Assembly: GCA_050084985.1 (NCBI GenBank)
Contig: JBITNC010000002.1
Location: 17,918,001-17,982,000 of the forward strand
Direction: 5' to 3'
Source of the DNA: Nageia nagi
Taxonomy: Eukaryota; Pinophyta
DNA length: 64,000 nt
In this document: positions 1 to 11,600 of the stretch, in pieces
Numbering within the stretch: position 1 is the first letter of the stretch
Layout: each line of letters starts with the position of its first letter
Notes under the pieces: model-generated
Databases searched by the model: none
The model's input: the letters and a program-made list of their open reading frames with translations, nothing else
What the model was told of the DNA's origin: nothing
Translations under genes and position numbers: made by a program

Positions 1-715
1 TGCGATCAGATGGGCAAAGGTGCTCCACCAATGCCATAGATAATCAGGATCCCAATGCTTGATTACTCTCTAGACGCTTCGCCTAGGAATGGTTTGCTTA
101 GCACTGCTAAGACTTGTGTTTGAAAGATTGAAGTAGTAGTAATGAATAATAATGGCTGTCCAATACTGAAGCTCCAATGTTTATTTATACATTACTTGTG
201 TGCAGATCTCACCTAGAAGTCATCCTAGGTGCATCTAATCCAACGTTGGGTATTTGGGGGGCCCAATCACTTAAAGTGCTAACATGGGGGTCATTATCAC
301 TAATAATGCCAACGTGGGGGTCATGATCACTCATAATGCCAACTTGGGGGTCCCTAGCACTTAAAGTGCCAACGTGGGGTCCCTAGCACTTAAAGTGCCA
401 ACATGGGGTCCCTAGCACTTAAAGTGCCAACATGGGGGTATGGGGCCCTCCCCAATATGTAGCTAGCATGCAGGTGGCTGTCTATCACCGTAATGCATAA
501 ACATACCTTGGGATTCACACAATTCGAGATCTCCAATGCACACATACCTAATCTACTACTTGGGAGGGAGATGTCCCACTTGGGGCTCACAATGGGGTCC
601 ACTAGGCCCATTAAGTCTCCTATCCTAAGTTACATAATGCAAATGCAAGTACATCGAATAAGTATAGTACAAGATGGTCCTACTAAAAGTACAAGGGGGA
701 CATCATATCATGCCT
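1..715 (-). mobile_element. LTR fragment, antisense, cut by the window start
   Basis: The reverse complement of this stretch aligns along nearly its whole length with 57651-58260, the first part of the solo LTR near 58 kb. Shared blocks include the run around TAACTTAGGATAGGAGACTT, a GTGGGACATCTCCCTC-like block and the block reading ATTATCTATGGCATTGGTGG. The LTR end lies near 711-716 here; the other end is outside the window. No purine tract is seen just outside the end at 715, so it may be a solo LTR or a 5' LTR. It holds no coding sequence. The main difference from the other copy is the expanded 30-bp repeat at 268-440. Confidence 0.8.
268..440. repeat. 30-bp minisatellite, about 6 copies, inside the LTR
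   Basis: Units begin at 268, 298, 328, 358, 387 and 416 (periods 30, 30, 30, 29, 29). The unit reads roughly CACTTAAAGTGCCAACATGG followed by GGTCCCTAG. CACTT-A-AAGTG is a small inverted repeat inside each unit. The homologous LTR near 57.9 kb has only about two degenerate units, so the array grew in this copy. Confidence 0.88.
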
Positions 716-716
716 A

Positions 717-3480
717 TGAAAGATGTTGCCGGGTGTAAAGAATTGGTAGTGAAGGATAGGTTGCTAGAAGTGAAGACATGCCATGCCGAGTGAAGGACAT
801 AGAGTGCCAGGTGATGCAAAATGTTAATGTTGTTATTATCAGGAGTTAATAGTGTTGCTAGAGTAAAGGATGGATGTAGAGTGTTGATGTGGTTGGGTGA
901 TTTTCAAATCTTGCCAGGTAGTTATGCTGACTTGGCCGGGTGTTGATATGGAAGATCGACATGTTGATCAAACATAGACAAATGATGAAAATGTAGTAAT
1001 TCCGGGTGATAATGTTAGCAAAGCAATGGTGCTCCAAAATACACTAAGTTCGATCATTGAAACAACGTGAAGTTAGATGTGAGGGAGAGAAGTACTAGTG
1101 CGTTGAGATGATTAAGGCAAATACAAAGGATTCCGGTTGATGACATCATCAATGTTATATTCGTTCAAAATACAATAAGTTCGACACCCCAAAGAAGTCA
1201 TGAACTTCAGGACCGGTAAGCATCAATAATTTCAAAGGCATTCGATAGGTGATGTCAGCATTTTGATTGTTGATCAAAATATACTAAGTTTGGTGGAGTG
1301 GATGAAAGGGTGCAAAGGATGGCATTCAAGATTACAAAGGTTTTGGCACCTTAGGCAAAGAGGCTAGAAGGTGGCGAAGTTAAGTATTGGCAAAGGAGAT
1401 AAAACAAGCATTACTGGTGAGTGATGTCAGCAACTCGATGACATACAAAAAAATGCACTAAGTTCGGTGACACGGATGAAAGGGCTCTCTGTTGGAGGAG
1501 TTAAGGATCGACAAGCGAGCAAAGGCAAAGAGATGTCGGTGGATGATGTCAGAATGGAGACAGTGAATCAAAATGAACTAAGACTAGTAGTCTATACAAG
1601 TAAATGTCAGCGGCAAGCGGGTTAAGTACCGGTAAGTCGAGAAGCTTGACTAGTCAAAGGAAACACGTGGCAACCCTGTGAGAAAGCTTTCATAGATGAA
1701 GAAAGTGTCATCGTAGATCTTTAGGAAGCAACACGACGGATAAGGGAAAAGGCATTGCCAACTAAATACACATGGAAGCTCCACAATACAAGACAAGCAA
1801 ATCAAGATGTACGCGATCGACGATATCAAGGGAGTAGCACAAAAGATAAGAGTGCCGATGAAGACAAGACATTAGAGAAGATGCTGGCACATGACATTAG
1901 TAAGGAGATTGCTTGTTGAAATAACACTAAGTCTGGTACCTTAGATGAAAAGGTTGGAAAGATGAAGAAGCTAGGTACCGACCCAAGAAGATAAAATGAA
2001 GGTTTCTGGAGAGTGATATCATCAAGCAAAAGATTGCTAAAAATACACTTGAGTCCGACGATTTAATTGAAAAGGCTTGAAGGCGATCAAGTTAGAGCAC
2101 CAATGAAGGTAATAAAGTGAAGAAATAAGGCAAGGTACCAGTAGATGACATCAACAAGTAGATGACAGGCAAAAAAACACTAAATCTAGTAGTAAACATG
2201 GAAAGGTTTGTTGTGGACCAAATTAAGTACCGGAAAGTCGAAGGAATAAAGGAGGTCGACAAGTTACGTAAGCAAGACAATACGATGGGTTCTTGGTCTA
2301 AAATCGGTAATTCAGTAAGAATGATGTCAACCGAATAAATATCGAAGATCGATAAAGAGTTTCAAGTACCGGACTGTAGCACAAGTTGAAGATTTGATAC
2401 TGACATGCATACAAGGGGCCTAGATAATAAGTGAAATTATCGGAGATCATTGTAATGCATTGGATATGCATGAAATACATCTGTCATTCATAGAAATTGC
2501 AGATGAAGTTTGGGAAACATGGGTTTTCCTTGATTGTCATGACTGTAAGTGCTCTGAGCTCACTAGCAATTGTTATCAACATTATCGTTATAGTCCAAGG
2601 TGTGGATAATCATAACTATAAGCTAGAGGATGGAAGTTATGCCTAAAGGAGTGGAGATAGTTACATAAATATGTTGAATAAGCCTTAAAATAGAAAAAGG
2701 CAAAAATCAGTAACGGAAGTGCAATAAAGGTGGAGATATGCGTTGTTAGATTTTTACTAATGTTGGAGATAAAAACAAGGTTTTTACTTGTATTGACATG
2801 GGTTACTAGGTTGAGCACTATGAACAATAAATAGAAGAAGCAAAATCAGAATATGGGTTGTTGCAATTGTGAACGATGGTGAGAGCTTAAGGCAGAGGAG
2901 AAGAGAGGAATAGACCTACAGAGGTTGATGCTATTGAGAAGAAGTTGAAAACTCTTTGATGCGTGGATTGGATGACTTGTTGAGCAATTGAAGAAGACAA
3001 TGCAAGCAGGTGAGAAGATAAAGGTGGTAGAGTGAATAAAGAACGGTTGGACAAGATAGGAGAGTACAGAGATTGTCAAAATACTTAAATGAGAATATAG
3101 AGCAAGCGGACAAAGATACAAAGAAGTGTGAGCTACAAACTAGTGAGAGTTCTGTGAATAGAGAAGCCATCTTTATGTCAAACTTATGATCAAGCTTTGA
3201 AGTCCAACTTGGTGCTTGGCATAGGGCTTGGTGCTCCTTCTGGTTGGTGCTGGTAAATGGACCATGATCCAAGCAATCTTATTTGGGGATGTAGCTATAT
3301 TGGTGAATCTTGTTATATCTTGTGTTGTGTGATGCTCCCTTGATGTGCTTGCCTTGCTTTGGTTTGTTTTAGTTTTTATCTTGATTGGTATTAGTTTTAT
3401 AAGTTGAGCATTTGAGGCTTTAAATAACAACACACTGATTCACCCTCCCCTCTCAGTGTCATTGTGTGACGAACAAGAAC
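717..3480. mobile_element. Non-coding retrotransposon-like segment, family uncertain
   Basis: There is no convincing coding sequence: the short open frames have no recognisable domain. The right end (about 3432-3477) has a C-rich stretch with GATTCACCCTCCCCTCTCAG followed by a short AACA end, which resembles the LTR end of SIRE/Maximus-type copia elements. A degenerate repeat array fills the middle. The segment lies upstream of the host-gene exons at 3657, so it probably sits in an intron of that gene. Boundaries and family are inference. Confidence 0.4.
1020..2360 (+). repeat. Degenerate array of a two-part motif (ATGACATCA ... ACACTAAGTTCGG)
   Basis: A motif close to CAAAATACACTAAGTTCGGT recurs near 1036, 1168, 1278, 1447, 1569, 1918, 2038 and 2170. 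Most copies are preceded by a GATGACATCA or GATGTCAGCA block some 15-40 bases earlier, and several are followed by ATGAAAGG. Spacing is irregular (110-175 bases, with one gap of about twice that). This looks like an old tandem array that has diverged. TGACATCA resembles a bZIP/CRE-type half site, but binding is only a guess. Confidence 0.7.
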
Positions 3481-3656
3481 ATAAGTAGTTGACCATGGAT
3501 AGGTATAGTTACATCAATTACTTGTAACAACCAAAAATTAATAATCCCTTAACATTGGATAACACATCTGTAATTATGTACGATGACAACAATTACTAAT
3601 AATGTAGAACGACAAAACACATACCTAAGTGTTGATGACTAACCGTTTGTTCACAG

Positions 3657-6600
3657 AACATAAATGTTGTTGATGAGTACCTGAGATGCAAATCGATTGT
3701 CTACTTAATAAATCATGCAAATGTTATATTAGATGTTATTGATTATGAAGGTGAAAGCAGTGGTGAAGAGTTAGGATTGGAGCCTAATATGACTGTACTA
3801 GAAGACTTATTTAATAAGAAAGTATAGTCCGGAAAGGACTGACATGAAGGTAGTCCTCTCCTAGTAGGAAAAGCAGTGTCAGGATTCATGTTAGGATTTA
3901 CCATTTTTTGCAGCATGTTATATCACATTTGTTATAATGTTTAAGTGCTTGGTTTTTTTTAATATAGTGTATGATAGTTTGCTGCAATTCTTATTAACTA
4001 AATGATTTACTTTTTGTTCTTTTTAATCAAGTGATGTTGGGAAAGGCCAGATCATCTACGGGTATTGTTTTGTGTCATAGTTTTTTATCAAAGGATGCAT
4101 ACATGTGATTTTTTTCATTGCAACTAAAATTCACAAAATAACTTTGCTTTGTGTAAAAGTTGGAGTTTGGATTATTTGAGTGTTTTTTTCCTAATATTTC
4201 ATACACATAGAATGACTATACTTATTTGCTTTACCTAAAATACATACATAGTTCTGTAACTACTTGCTGGTCTGAAATTCATTTTGTAACATTTGGATGT
4301 AGAAAGGGTAGAAAGTGCGAGTAAAACAAAGAAACCTCAGGTTTGTTCTGCTTTCACATATTTTTCCCTTTTGTTCTGCTTTCTTAGAATTTAATTTTAA
4401 TTTTAAAACTAGTATCCTTCGTGGCTCAACTAGTAACACACAAAGGTGAGGTATGTTTGAAACTTTGCTTGTCTGCATATTGTCTCTCAGCCAGAGCAGA
4501 AGAGTTCGAATGTAGAGGAGCTGTCAAGTGACTTTGAGGTGAATACTGAAGCTTTATTTCTAAGGAAAATAATAATTATTTCTTTCTGGTCAAGTAAGGC
4601 TGAAATACTTGTATCATATTCTCATTTCAGTGGGTGATATGTTTATCAATTGCAACTGAATGTATTAGCATGAACAAGTCGTTTTTGGCAAAGTGTGAAA
4701 GCATGAACAGAAATCAACTCCATTGAGTCATCTATCTTTCCCTCCATCACTACCATCACCAATACCATGAAGAAAGACTACATTGTCACAATTTTCACTT
4801 CATGCGTTTGTGATTTCCCAATTTCTGTGAATATTTCCCTAGCCATTATGATTAAACCATTCGTCCTTGCCAAACTCTTTGAATCATGTAGTTTCTTTCC
4901 ACCGTAGGCATCCTTTGTTGTATCCTTACTCATCTGGGAACCATCCCACTTCAATAATTCTTTAGTTATTTTCCTGGTCTGATTGATGGTTCAAGATGAA
5001 AGATCATAGTATTTAGTCTATTTGCCCATGGTAGGTGCTCTATGACTTTAGTACTCATCAACACTGAAACATGGAGGTGAGAACCATAGAGAGGGTGTCT
5101 AAAGGAGGAGGATAACATTTCACTCAACACATTCTTGTTTTCTTCATGTCGGTAAGGCAGACAGGAAAGTCCTGCAATACATGCTTGTAGTAAGTTATGC
5201 TATACAAAGACCAAATGTAATCCATCTCAGATAATTTAAGTAATACAAAGACCAAATGTAATCCATCTCAAGGCTCCTATCTCTAGTAAGTTATGCTATG
5301 CTATTCTTAGATCTTCAAATATAGATTTAATAATTCTTTTCAACACAAATTTATCTTATGTTCTTAATATGAACAATACTGATCACTAATCAACAAAATG
5401 ACCAGTAATAAAATGCACACACACAATAGAACACAAGTATTTATAGTGGTAAATCCTAGTGTAGGGAAACATCCACTTTCAAATTGAGCTTTGATTTATA
5501 AATTGATCAAAATGAAGCAATACAACCACAGTAGGCAGATGTGACACTATCTCCACAAGCACAACACAAACCCAACAGTCTTCAAAATCACGTCTTGACC
5601 AATTTCTCCAGATTCAACAATGCCAAAGAATTTCTATCAACTCTCAATCTGAAGAAGTTTCTCATGGGGTATTTACTTTGAAAGTCTTGTCTCTTTGCCA
5701 ATAAATGACTCTGAGTTCCCTAGACGCTTCGAAACACCTGTGACTCTTTATATTCCAGGCAATATTCCTTCTGACATCCTATTGTTGCTGCTAGGTGTAG
5801 CGCTGACATTGAAAGTTGGGTCAACACTTGGGTTGTAGTCGGATCTTCAATCCTGATCGGGTGGCAGCTGTGTGGAGGTCGTTTCATGGTTTTGTTTCTG
5901 ACAAATCTCTCCCAGAAATCCCAGGATGGATCTGACACTCAGCATCATGATCCCCAACAATTCAACAGTCTAATTATGCCATTCCCTAGTGCTAACGTTG
6001 GATAAAATGTTGGGGTTGGATGTAACATTCATGCCAAAAAACTGCAAGAAAACTTAACAAGATTCAAAAGGAATATACCAAACTCTGAGCATGAAGACTT
6101 CTGGTCATGGTCTACACTCCAAGATGTCTGATCTCCTCAAATGATCCTTTTGGATTGTATTTTGTGTTTTCTCTTGCTACCAAATGATAACATAATTTCT
6201 AAGGTTACATAAGAATTTTATGGAACTTCAAGTGAGGAAAGAATGCACCTGTACTTTCGCTCCAATGGGAAGCATTCCTTGCCAATCCTTATGAGAAATA
6301 CTCGAGATTCCACTAAGAAGGAAAATTTCTATCAAAATAATGTGCTACTAACAAAAGTTAGTGCAGCAGTAACTCATTTTGGAAATTGATTTATGCTGCA
6401 TGTTTAAAAGGAAAAAAAGGTTGATATTCGAATTGTTTTCCTAATAAATCTTAAAACTTGTAACATCTGGGAATCACAAAGCAGAGCCCCATACCGGGAT
6501 AATGTTGATGTGAAGAGTATGATGAACATAACTTGAAGCCATGATGAAAACAATCTTACAAAAGAGCATCCCCTCCTAAAACTTAAATATGCTTGTCGGA

Positions 6601-9600
6601 TTCATCTTTTACACATCAAGTGCATCGAGCATTTGTCAAATTTACTTTTTCTAATGAGCGTTTTGCAAGCAAGGTATTTTGTAAGATTAGTTAAATATAT
6701 ATGCCATTCAAATGAATTCACCTTTTCTGCATAAAATGCCAAAGCATTTGTGAAACCAACTTGTCTTAAGGTGTGTTTTGATAAGGCATTTTGTAAGATT
6801 AGCCCAACAAACATCCTGCATTTAAAAAGGTGTATTGTGAACCAGTCAAAGCCACTTTTTCCAATGCATTTGTATGTTGTTAAATCCCTAATATTTGTTG
6901 GGTTTCCTGCCACTGAGAAGTTTGTTTCATGTATTGATAGACATCCTTGTTACTGTGAATGAAGCTGGTCTTTCTGCCATTACTCCATTTTTGGTTTCTC
7001 TAAATTTGGCTTGGACATTTGGAAAGAACATTTAAATTTTTTGGAAAGTAACCTTTGAAGTCTTTTCAGATGTTGAGGTTGATAAAAAATTAACAACTCA
7101 TGCATACCATTTGCATCTCCTGATTTTAGGGATCATTCTAGGTGAAAAAATTAACTTTTGTTGCCAATCTCTTTCAAATGGGAATACACCTATTGGGAAT
7201 AAAATGTTTAGATTAGTATGAATGCAATGCTTCACACATCATGAGGTCCACCAATGAAGACATTGACAAACCACATGATAAGCTTTCCAAATTCGCTAAC
7301 GTAAAGAGTTGGAAACCATAAAAAAATGATATCAAAATGTGTCTTTGACTCTATAATACTCCAATCATGTTTGGCTGGAAGTATCTAATATCTGATTGAG
7401 TATTTGCAATGGCGCCTTTATTTAATCAATGTGGTGGGTCATGTTGGTCAACCGAGGCTAATGGAGGTTTTGACAAACCAATTGCCAACGTGTTCCAAAT
7501 TTGCTTAAAGGAGAAATGTCATGCTATAAAAGACAATATTGCAATATTGAAATGGGTCTCTGATATCCCTATCATGTTCTGCTGAAAGTTTAAAATATCT
7601 GTTGTGTCTTTTTTATGCAGCCTTATTTAACCAATGTGGTGGATCATCTTCGTCAATAACCAAGGCCAATGGAAATTTTAACAAACCATTTGCTGAGCAT
7701 TCCAAATTGGCTTTAACGGTAAAGAGTGGGAAGCCATAAAAAATGATGTCACAATGTTGAAATGGGCCTCTAATACCCGTATCATATTTGGCTATGTGTG
7801 CGGTTATGATGGCCGATAAGGAAAATCTTTGTTTTGTGCACTAAAAACTACCTCAGTGATACTTTCAAATTTGCTCAACCAAATTATAGTACCTTCCATG
7901 GATTGTTGTGTGAGCTATGGCATTTTGTGATCAATGAAGATTTGACAACAAAGTTATGGGAATATGAAAAGGCAACATTTTACATTTGGATATTTTGGGC
8001 ATAGGAAACAGTTACATAAATTTTTTTTGGGCAGTTGGAACATCTAAAGAACTTTGAAAACATCTGCTCCCAAATGTCGACAATGATCTCTTTAATGTAT
8101 TTAAAATACAACATAGGAGTCCATTCAGTAGTATCATTTTTCCCGATCTTCTGATTGGGTTTGTGTGGGTAATGGTGCCTAGTACGGCTGATAGTAGTAT
8201 GCTGTATGGGATGTGGGGAAGGGTGGCCACTCCACGACTTCCTCGACCTATTAGAAAAGGTTGGGCGCATAAATGATTTAACTTGAATGCTCGAATCACT
8301 CTCGATATTCTTGGGAAAAAGTGAGTACATCTCAGCTCTCTTCTTGGACCTATTGATCGAGCCCTCTCCCTTGCTCAAGAGCGAATAAATGTGAAAACCC
8401 TCTCCCTCTTGACTCAAGCTCGAGCCATTGTTTCACTCCCAAATATCTTTGCTTGTCGTGGATGTTTTGCCCTGCTTCCATCATTGCCCATCGCCTTAGG
8501 GAATCTCTCCTGCCTTTCTCTTATTGAGAGGTTCTTTGTCATGTTGCCTTATTTGAATTGTAGGGGGAGTTTATTATTTCAATTCTAGCCTATGGGTGAC
8601 GGGATCCTGGTCTCTCTTGTGTGTGGGCTTGGTTTGGCTCAATCTTCTCGTGATGCTTTTGCCTACATCCCTTGGGACACTTCACAAATATCAGAGGCGA
8701 TTGAAGTAAAGGAACTCAATGACTAGATTGATCTCCTCTTTGCTCTGCCGAACATGTCAGAACCCCAATATGAGGGAGTTGGGAATTAATAATATATGGG
8801 CCCTACCCTTAAGTGGAAAGTTTGAGTGCACCACCCACATTAAATATATAGTGAAAAGCACGAACCAGGGGAAGAAGAGTTGCTTCGCTCTCTTGTTGCA
8901 TAGAAATGGAAGCTTGTTTCTCTGGTGACGTTTTTTTGCTCTCTCTACGCTCTAGCCAGGAATGTTGATGGGAGAGAAGGCAAAGCCTAATTCGACTCTC
9001 TCCCACTCCCTTCCCAAAATTCTATATAAAAGGCTGTCCAATTAATAATATGCACGTGATTATTTAAGGCAGAGACTTAACAGGAAAACATCTTTTAAGA
9101 GCCAATTAATAATATAAGGGTGATTATTTAAGGAGTTGACTTGAGAATCATCAAGAGCATTCATCTTGTTATTGTTTCACGATCTATCCATTTATGGCTT
9201 CTTAGTTGATCAATCCTTCATCTCCTTCTTGAGAAGCTTGGGCCTAGCTTAGTTGGGAGCACTAAGTGCAATACATTCCAGCTAGGATGTGGGATGCTCT
9301 TTTCTGTTATGAAACGGGTGGAATAGGCAAGTATTTTGGGCTTTTCCAAGGTTTTCAGAGATACATTTTTTTCAAGATTAGCATCATTGTACAAATTCTT
9401 GTGTTGTTTTCTTACATAGTAATTCTATGTTTTGCAATTCATGGTCTCTTGCATTATTTGTAATATATCTAAAGTTTGAACCAGTGAATTGTGATTAATG
9501 GCCATCATATATGGCAATCTGTAGAGAAGAAATCATACATTAGGTTTATAAAATTTTCATTATTTGTACAGATATTCCCATTGCTTACCTACTGTGGTTT

Positions 9601-9803
9601 GCTTATTTGGTTTTACGAGGTTTAAAATCCTGTGCCTTGTTCTTAAGCTGTTGCTCTATTTTAGATTTTAATCTTCAGATCTTGAATGCATAATGCTTTC
9701 TGGCAATATCATCGGCGAAGTCTTATGAATACAATGATAACAATTTGACTGCTGTTAAATTCTGCAGGAAAACGATGATAGCGATGAAGACTGGAGTGGC
9801 TAG
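3657..9803 (+). CDS. C-terminal exons of an unrecognised host gene
   Basis: Five segments join in one frame with plausible splice signals: 3657-3821 (acceptor after TTGTTCACAG, donor GTATAG), 4046-4061 (16-base microexon, donor GTATTG), 4303-4340, 4491-4538 (donor GTGAAT) and 9768-9803, which ends in TAG. Together they encode about 100 residues. The first exon gives 55 residues, including DEYLRCKSIVYLINHAN and then an acidic GESSGEELGLEPN segment. The middle is basic and Ser-rich, and the tail is strongly acidic, ending EELSSDFEENDDSDEDWSG. No known domain is recognised. Upstream exons must lie before 3657, probably outside the window. The microexon is the weakest link: the stronger-looking acceptor at 4031 would put a stop in frame. 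Phase agreement across all junctions argues for a real gene; its function is unknown. Confidence 0.6.
5203..5270 (+). repeat. 27-base direct duplication, period 41
   Basis: A block starting TACAAAGACCAAATGTAATC and ending CATCTCA occurs at 5203 and again at 5244 with no difference that I see. It is a small local duplication with no associated gene. Confidence 0.8.
7264..7800 (+). repeat. 207/208-bp tandem repeat, about 2.6 copies
   Basis: The marker TGACAAACCA recurs at 7264 and 7471 and, as TAACAAACCA, at 7679, so the period is 207 then 208. Each unit also holds a TTCCAAAT block, a GGAAACCATAAAAAA-like block, an AATACTCC or GATATCCCTATCATG block, and TTATTTAATCAATGTGGTGG. The third unit stops near 7800. 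The units are clearly diverged. The array lies in the putative intron. Confidence 0.88.
9023..9132 (+). promoter_or_regulatory. TATA-like sequence with G-box core and duplicated 30-bp block
   Basis: TATATAAAAGG lies near 9023-9033 after a pyrimidine-rich stretch, and a CACGTG core follows near 9053. The block CAATTAATAATAT...GTGATTATTTAAGG occurs at 9039 and again at 9103, period 64. No convincing coding sequence follows, so an old LTR promoter or chance match is as likely as a working promoter. Confidence 0.25.
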
Positions 9804-10100
9804 CTCACATAAATGACACCACGAATGGAGAAATAGACACTGAAAACCAAAGATTTTCTTGTGCTTCTCTTTTTGGATAGTGAAATTTCAGGAGGCTTGA
9901 CATAGGCATCATATTTACTAATAAAAATTAGGCTTAGATTCTCATATTAACTTCCACTTAAAAAAAGCAACATGCCTGTGATTTGGGGCATGTTGTAGTA
10001 ACACCGTTTGTTTTAAGATGCGTCCTTGGAAGATAATCTTTTGCAAGTCAAAAGATGGAATGTAATATAATTCAAGATGTTAAATTCAGGCGAAATGCAT
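9804..10100 (+). other. Probable 3' UTR of the host gene, with AATAAA
   Basis: After the TAG at 9801-9803 there is no reading frame. An AATAAA hexamer at 9920-9925 lies 117 bases after the stop and could be the polyadenylation signal. Confidence 0.4.
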
Positions 10101-11301
10101 GTTTGAATAGCAGGTAGATTTCATGGCATCTTTTTAGAATGTGAAGAAAAATTTAAAGAGGTACCATGGAGAACAGCAAGCAGTAACTAAAATCTGTATT
10201 TGAGTTGTTTGATATGGAAAATGTAAGAAATGTTATGTCACCACTGGCAATACCATATTGTCGAATGTGTATGATTTTGATTCTTCAACCTGAAACTCCT
10301 TAATTGTGGGGGTATTTCATTTCATAGCTTTTGATATTATGTTTAATAGGGTGTCCTATTAATTTAATAGGAGGCACATAAATTCCATCAAAGATTCCCA
10401 CAATGGATGACAAGTATACGAAGAAATAGTCATTATGAATGGTCTGAAGTTTGTATGATGTATGGGAGTGCTAATAAGGACAGTTTATTGCATTTTTAAA
10501 TTATGTACATGTACAGTGTAAGCGGATTGGACTCTAAGAAGAGCTTGCTGTATTTGAACTTACAACTCATCTTCAAATGTAATTAATAGGTTGAAAATGT
10601 CACTCATATACTATTGAATGGTTCCTTTACGGAAGGGACTAGTGTCAGCAAACATTGTTGCATTTTACATGTCAATTCCATGGGAAATAAACTATTTTAT
10701 GATAGTCTCACAATATTTTTTTTTTTGTAGTAGGAAAATTGGTTATAGCTATAGTGTGTTTCTATCAACATACAATGTTTGAACCACATGGTGTTCCCCC
10801 TATAAATCCTAGGGGTAAATAGCTCTTTTTTGTCGTGGGGAGCCTACAAAGTTCCATGAAAATGACATCACCTAAGAGTCGAGTAAACCAAAGGCATGTG
10901 GACTCGAATACAACACCTAGAGGGTAGAGTCCTAGTGTGTTCATAATATCATTCTTAAAATAATCTTTTATGCAGTATTGCAATTTTGTTTATGAATCAT
11001 GATTTTGAAGTGTTAAAATTACTGTCAAGAATGTTAAAAGATACAAATGGTTAACCTTTATGATGTTTTCTTTGTAATAGAGTTCTTGAACTAATTAATT
11101 TCTCCTAATCCATCAAGTTTAAGAGTAAAAGAAGATAACAGCTGTGCGTCAAGCTTGTACAATCAATAATGCACCAATAGAAATTGGATTAGAGTTACAT
11201 TTGATATTATATGGGTAATGTTTACATAAGTACCATATAATTGTTAGGTAGATTGTTCTACATATATTGCCGTCACTTTCTAAATTATTCACTACAACAA
11301 T
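10101..11301. other. No feature recognised
   Basis: AT-rich DNA with no open frame that has a recognisable product and no clear repeat. Confidence 0.5.
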
Positions 11302-11311
11302 ATTTACTTTT

Positions 11312-11590
11312 TTTATGGAAGTTCACTAGAGGAGTTGGGAAAATAAAGGTAAGTGAAAACTCTCCCCTTGAGTGGGAGAGACCTAGGTTCCAATCCCATC
11401 TCTAGTGAGTGGAAATATCTAAAATCTTATCAAATAATGGTAGGTGTGGATGAGGTAGGGATTGTACCTTCGGTGGATTTTGACAGTGTGGATGCCCATT
11501 AATCGTTGGCTAGAAGCCTAAAATAAACGGTCCATGATACCAGGGACACAAATTTGTTCCCTAACGAGTGATTATCCAACAAAAAAAAAA
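11312..11590 (+). mobile_element. tRNA-type SINE candidate with target site duplication
   Basis: The unit is about 280 bases long and ends in a run of 13 A near 11579-11591. A pol III B-box-like sequence GGTTCCAATCC is at 11396-11406, and an A-box-like TAGAGGAGTTGG is at 11327-11338. Direct repeats of ATTTACTTTT at 11302-11311 and 11591-11600 flank it, a good target site duplication. It has no coding capacity, as expected for a SINE. The A-to-B distance of about 58 bases is a little long, so the A box is the least certain part. Confidence 0.75.
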
Positions 11591-11600
11591 ATTTACTTTT

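Larger units (their letters stand above)
4539..9767 (+). other. Putative 5.2-kb terminal intron of the host gene
   Basis: Between the donor at 4539 and the acceptor TTCTGCAG at 9760-9767 I see no coding sequence with a recognisable product. It holds a 27-base duplication (5203-5270), a 207/208-bp tandem repeat (7264-7800) and a short promoter-like stretch with a duplicated block (9023-9132). One or more further exons inside it cannot be excluded, because both flanking junctions are phase 0. Confidence 0.5.

Noticed and set aside
2092-3433. Several - strand open frames of 60-113 residues
   Set aside because: No domain, and composition follows the purine-rich + strand (TAA/TAG/TGA complements are rare there), so they are chance.
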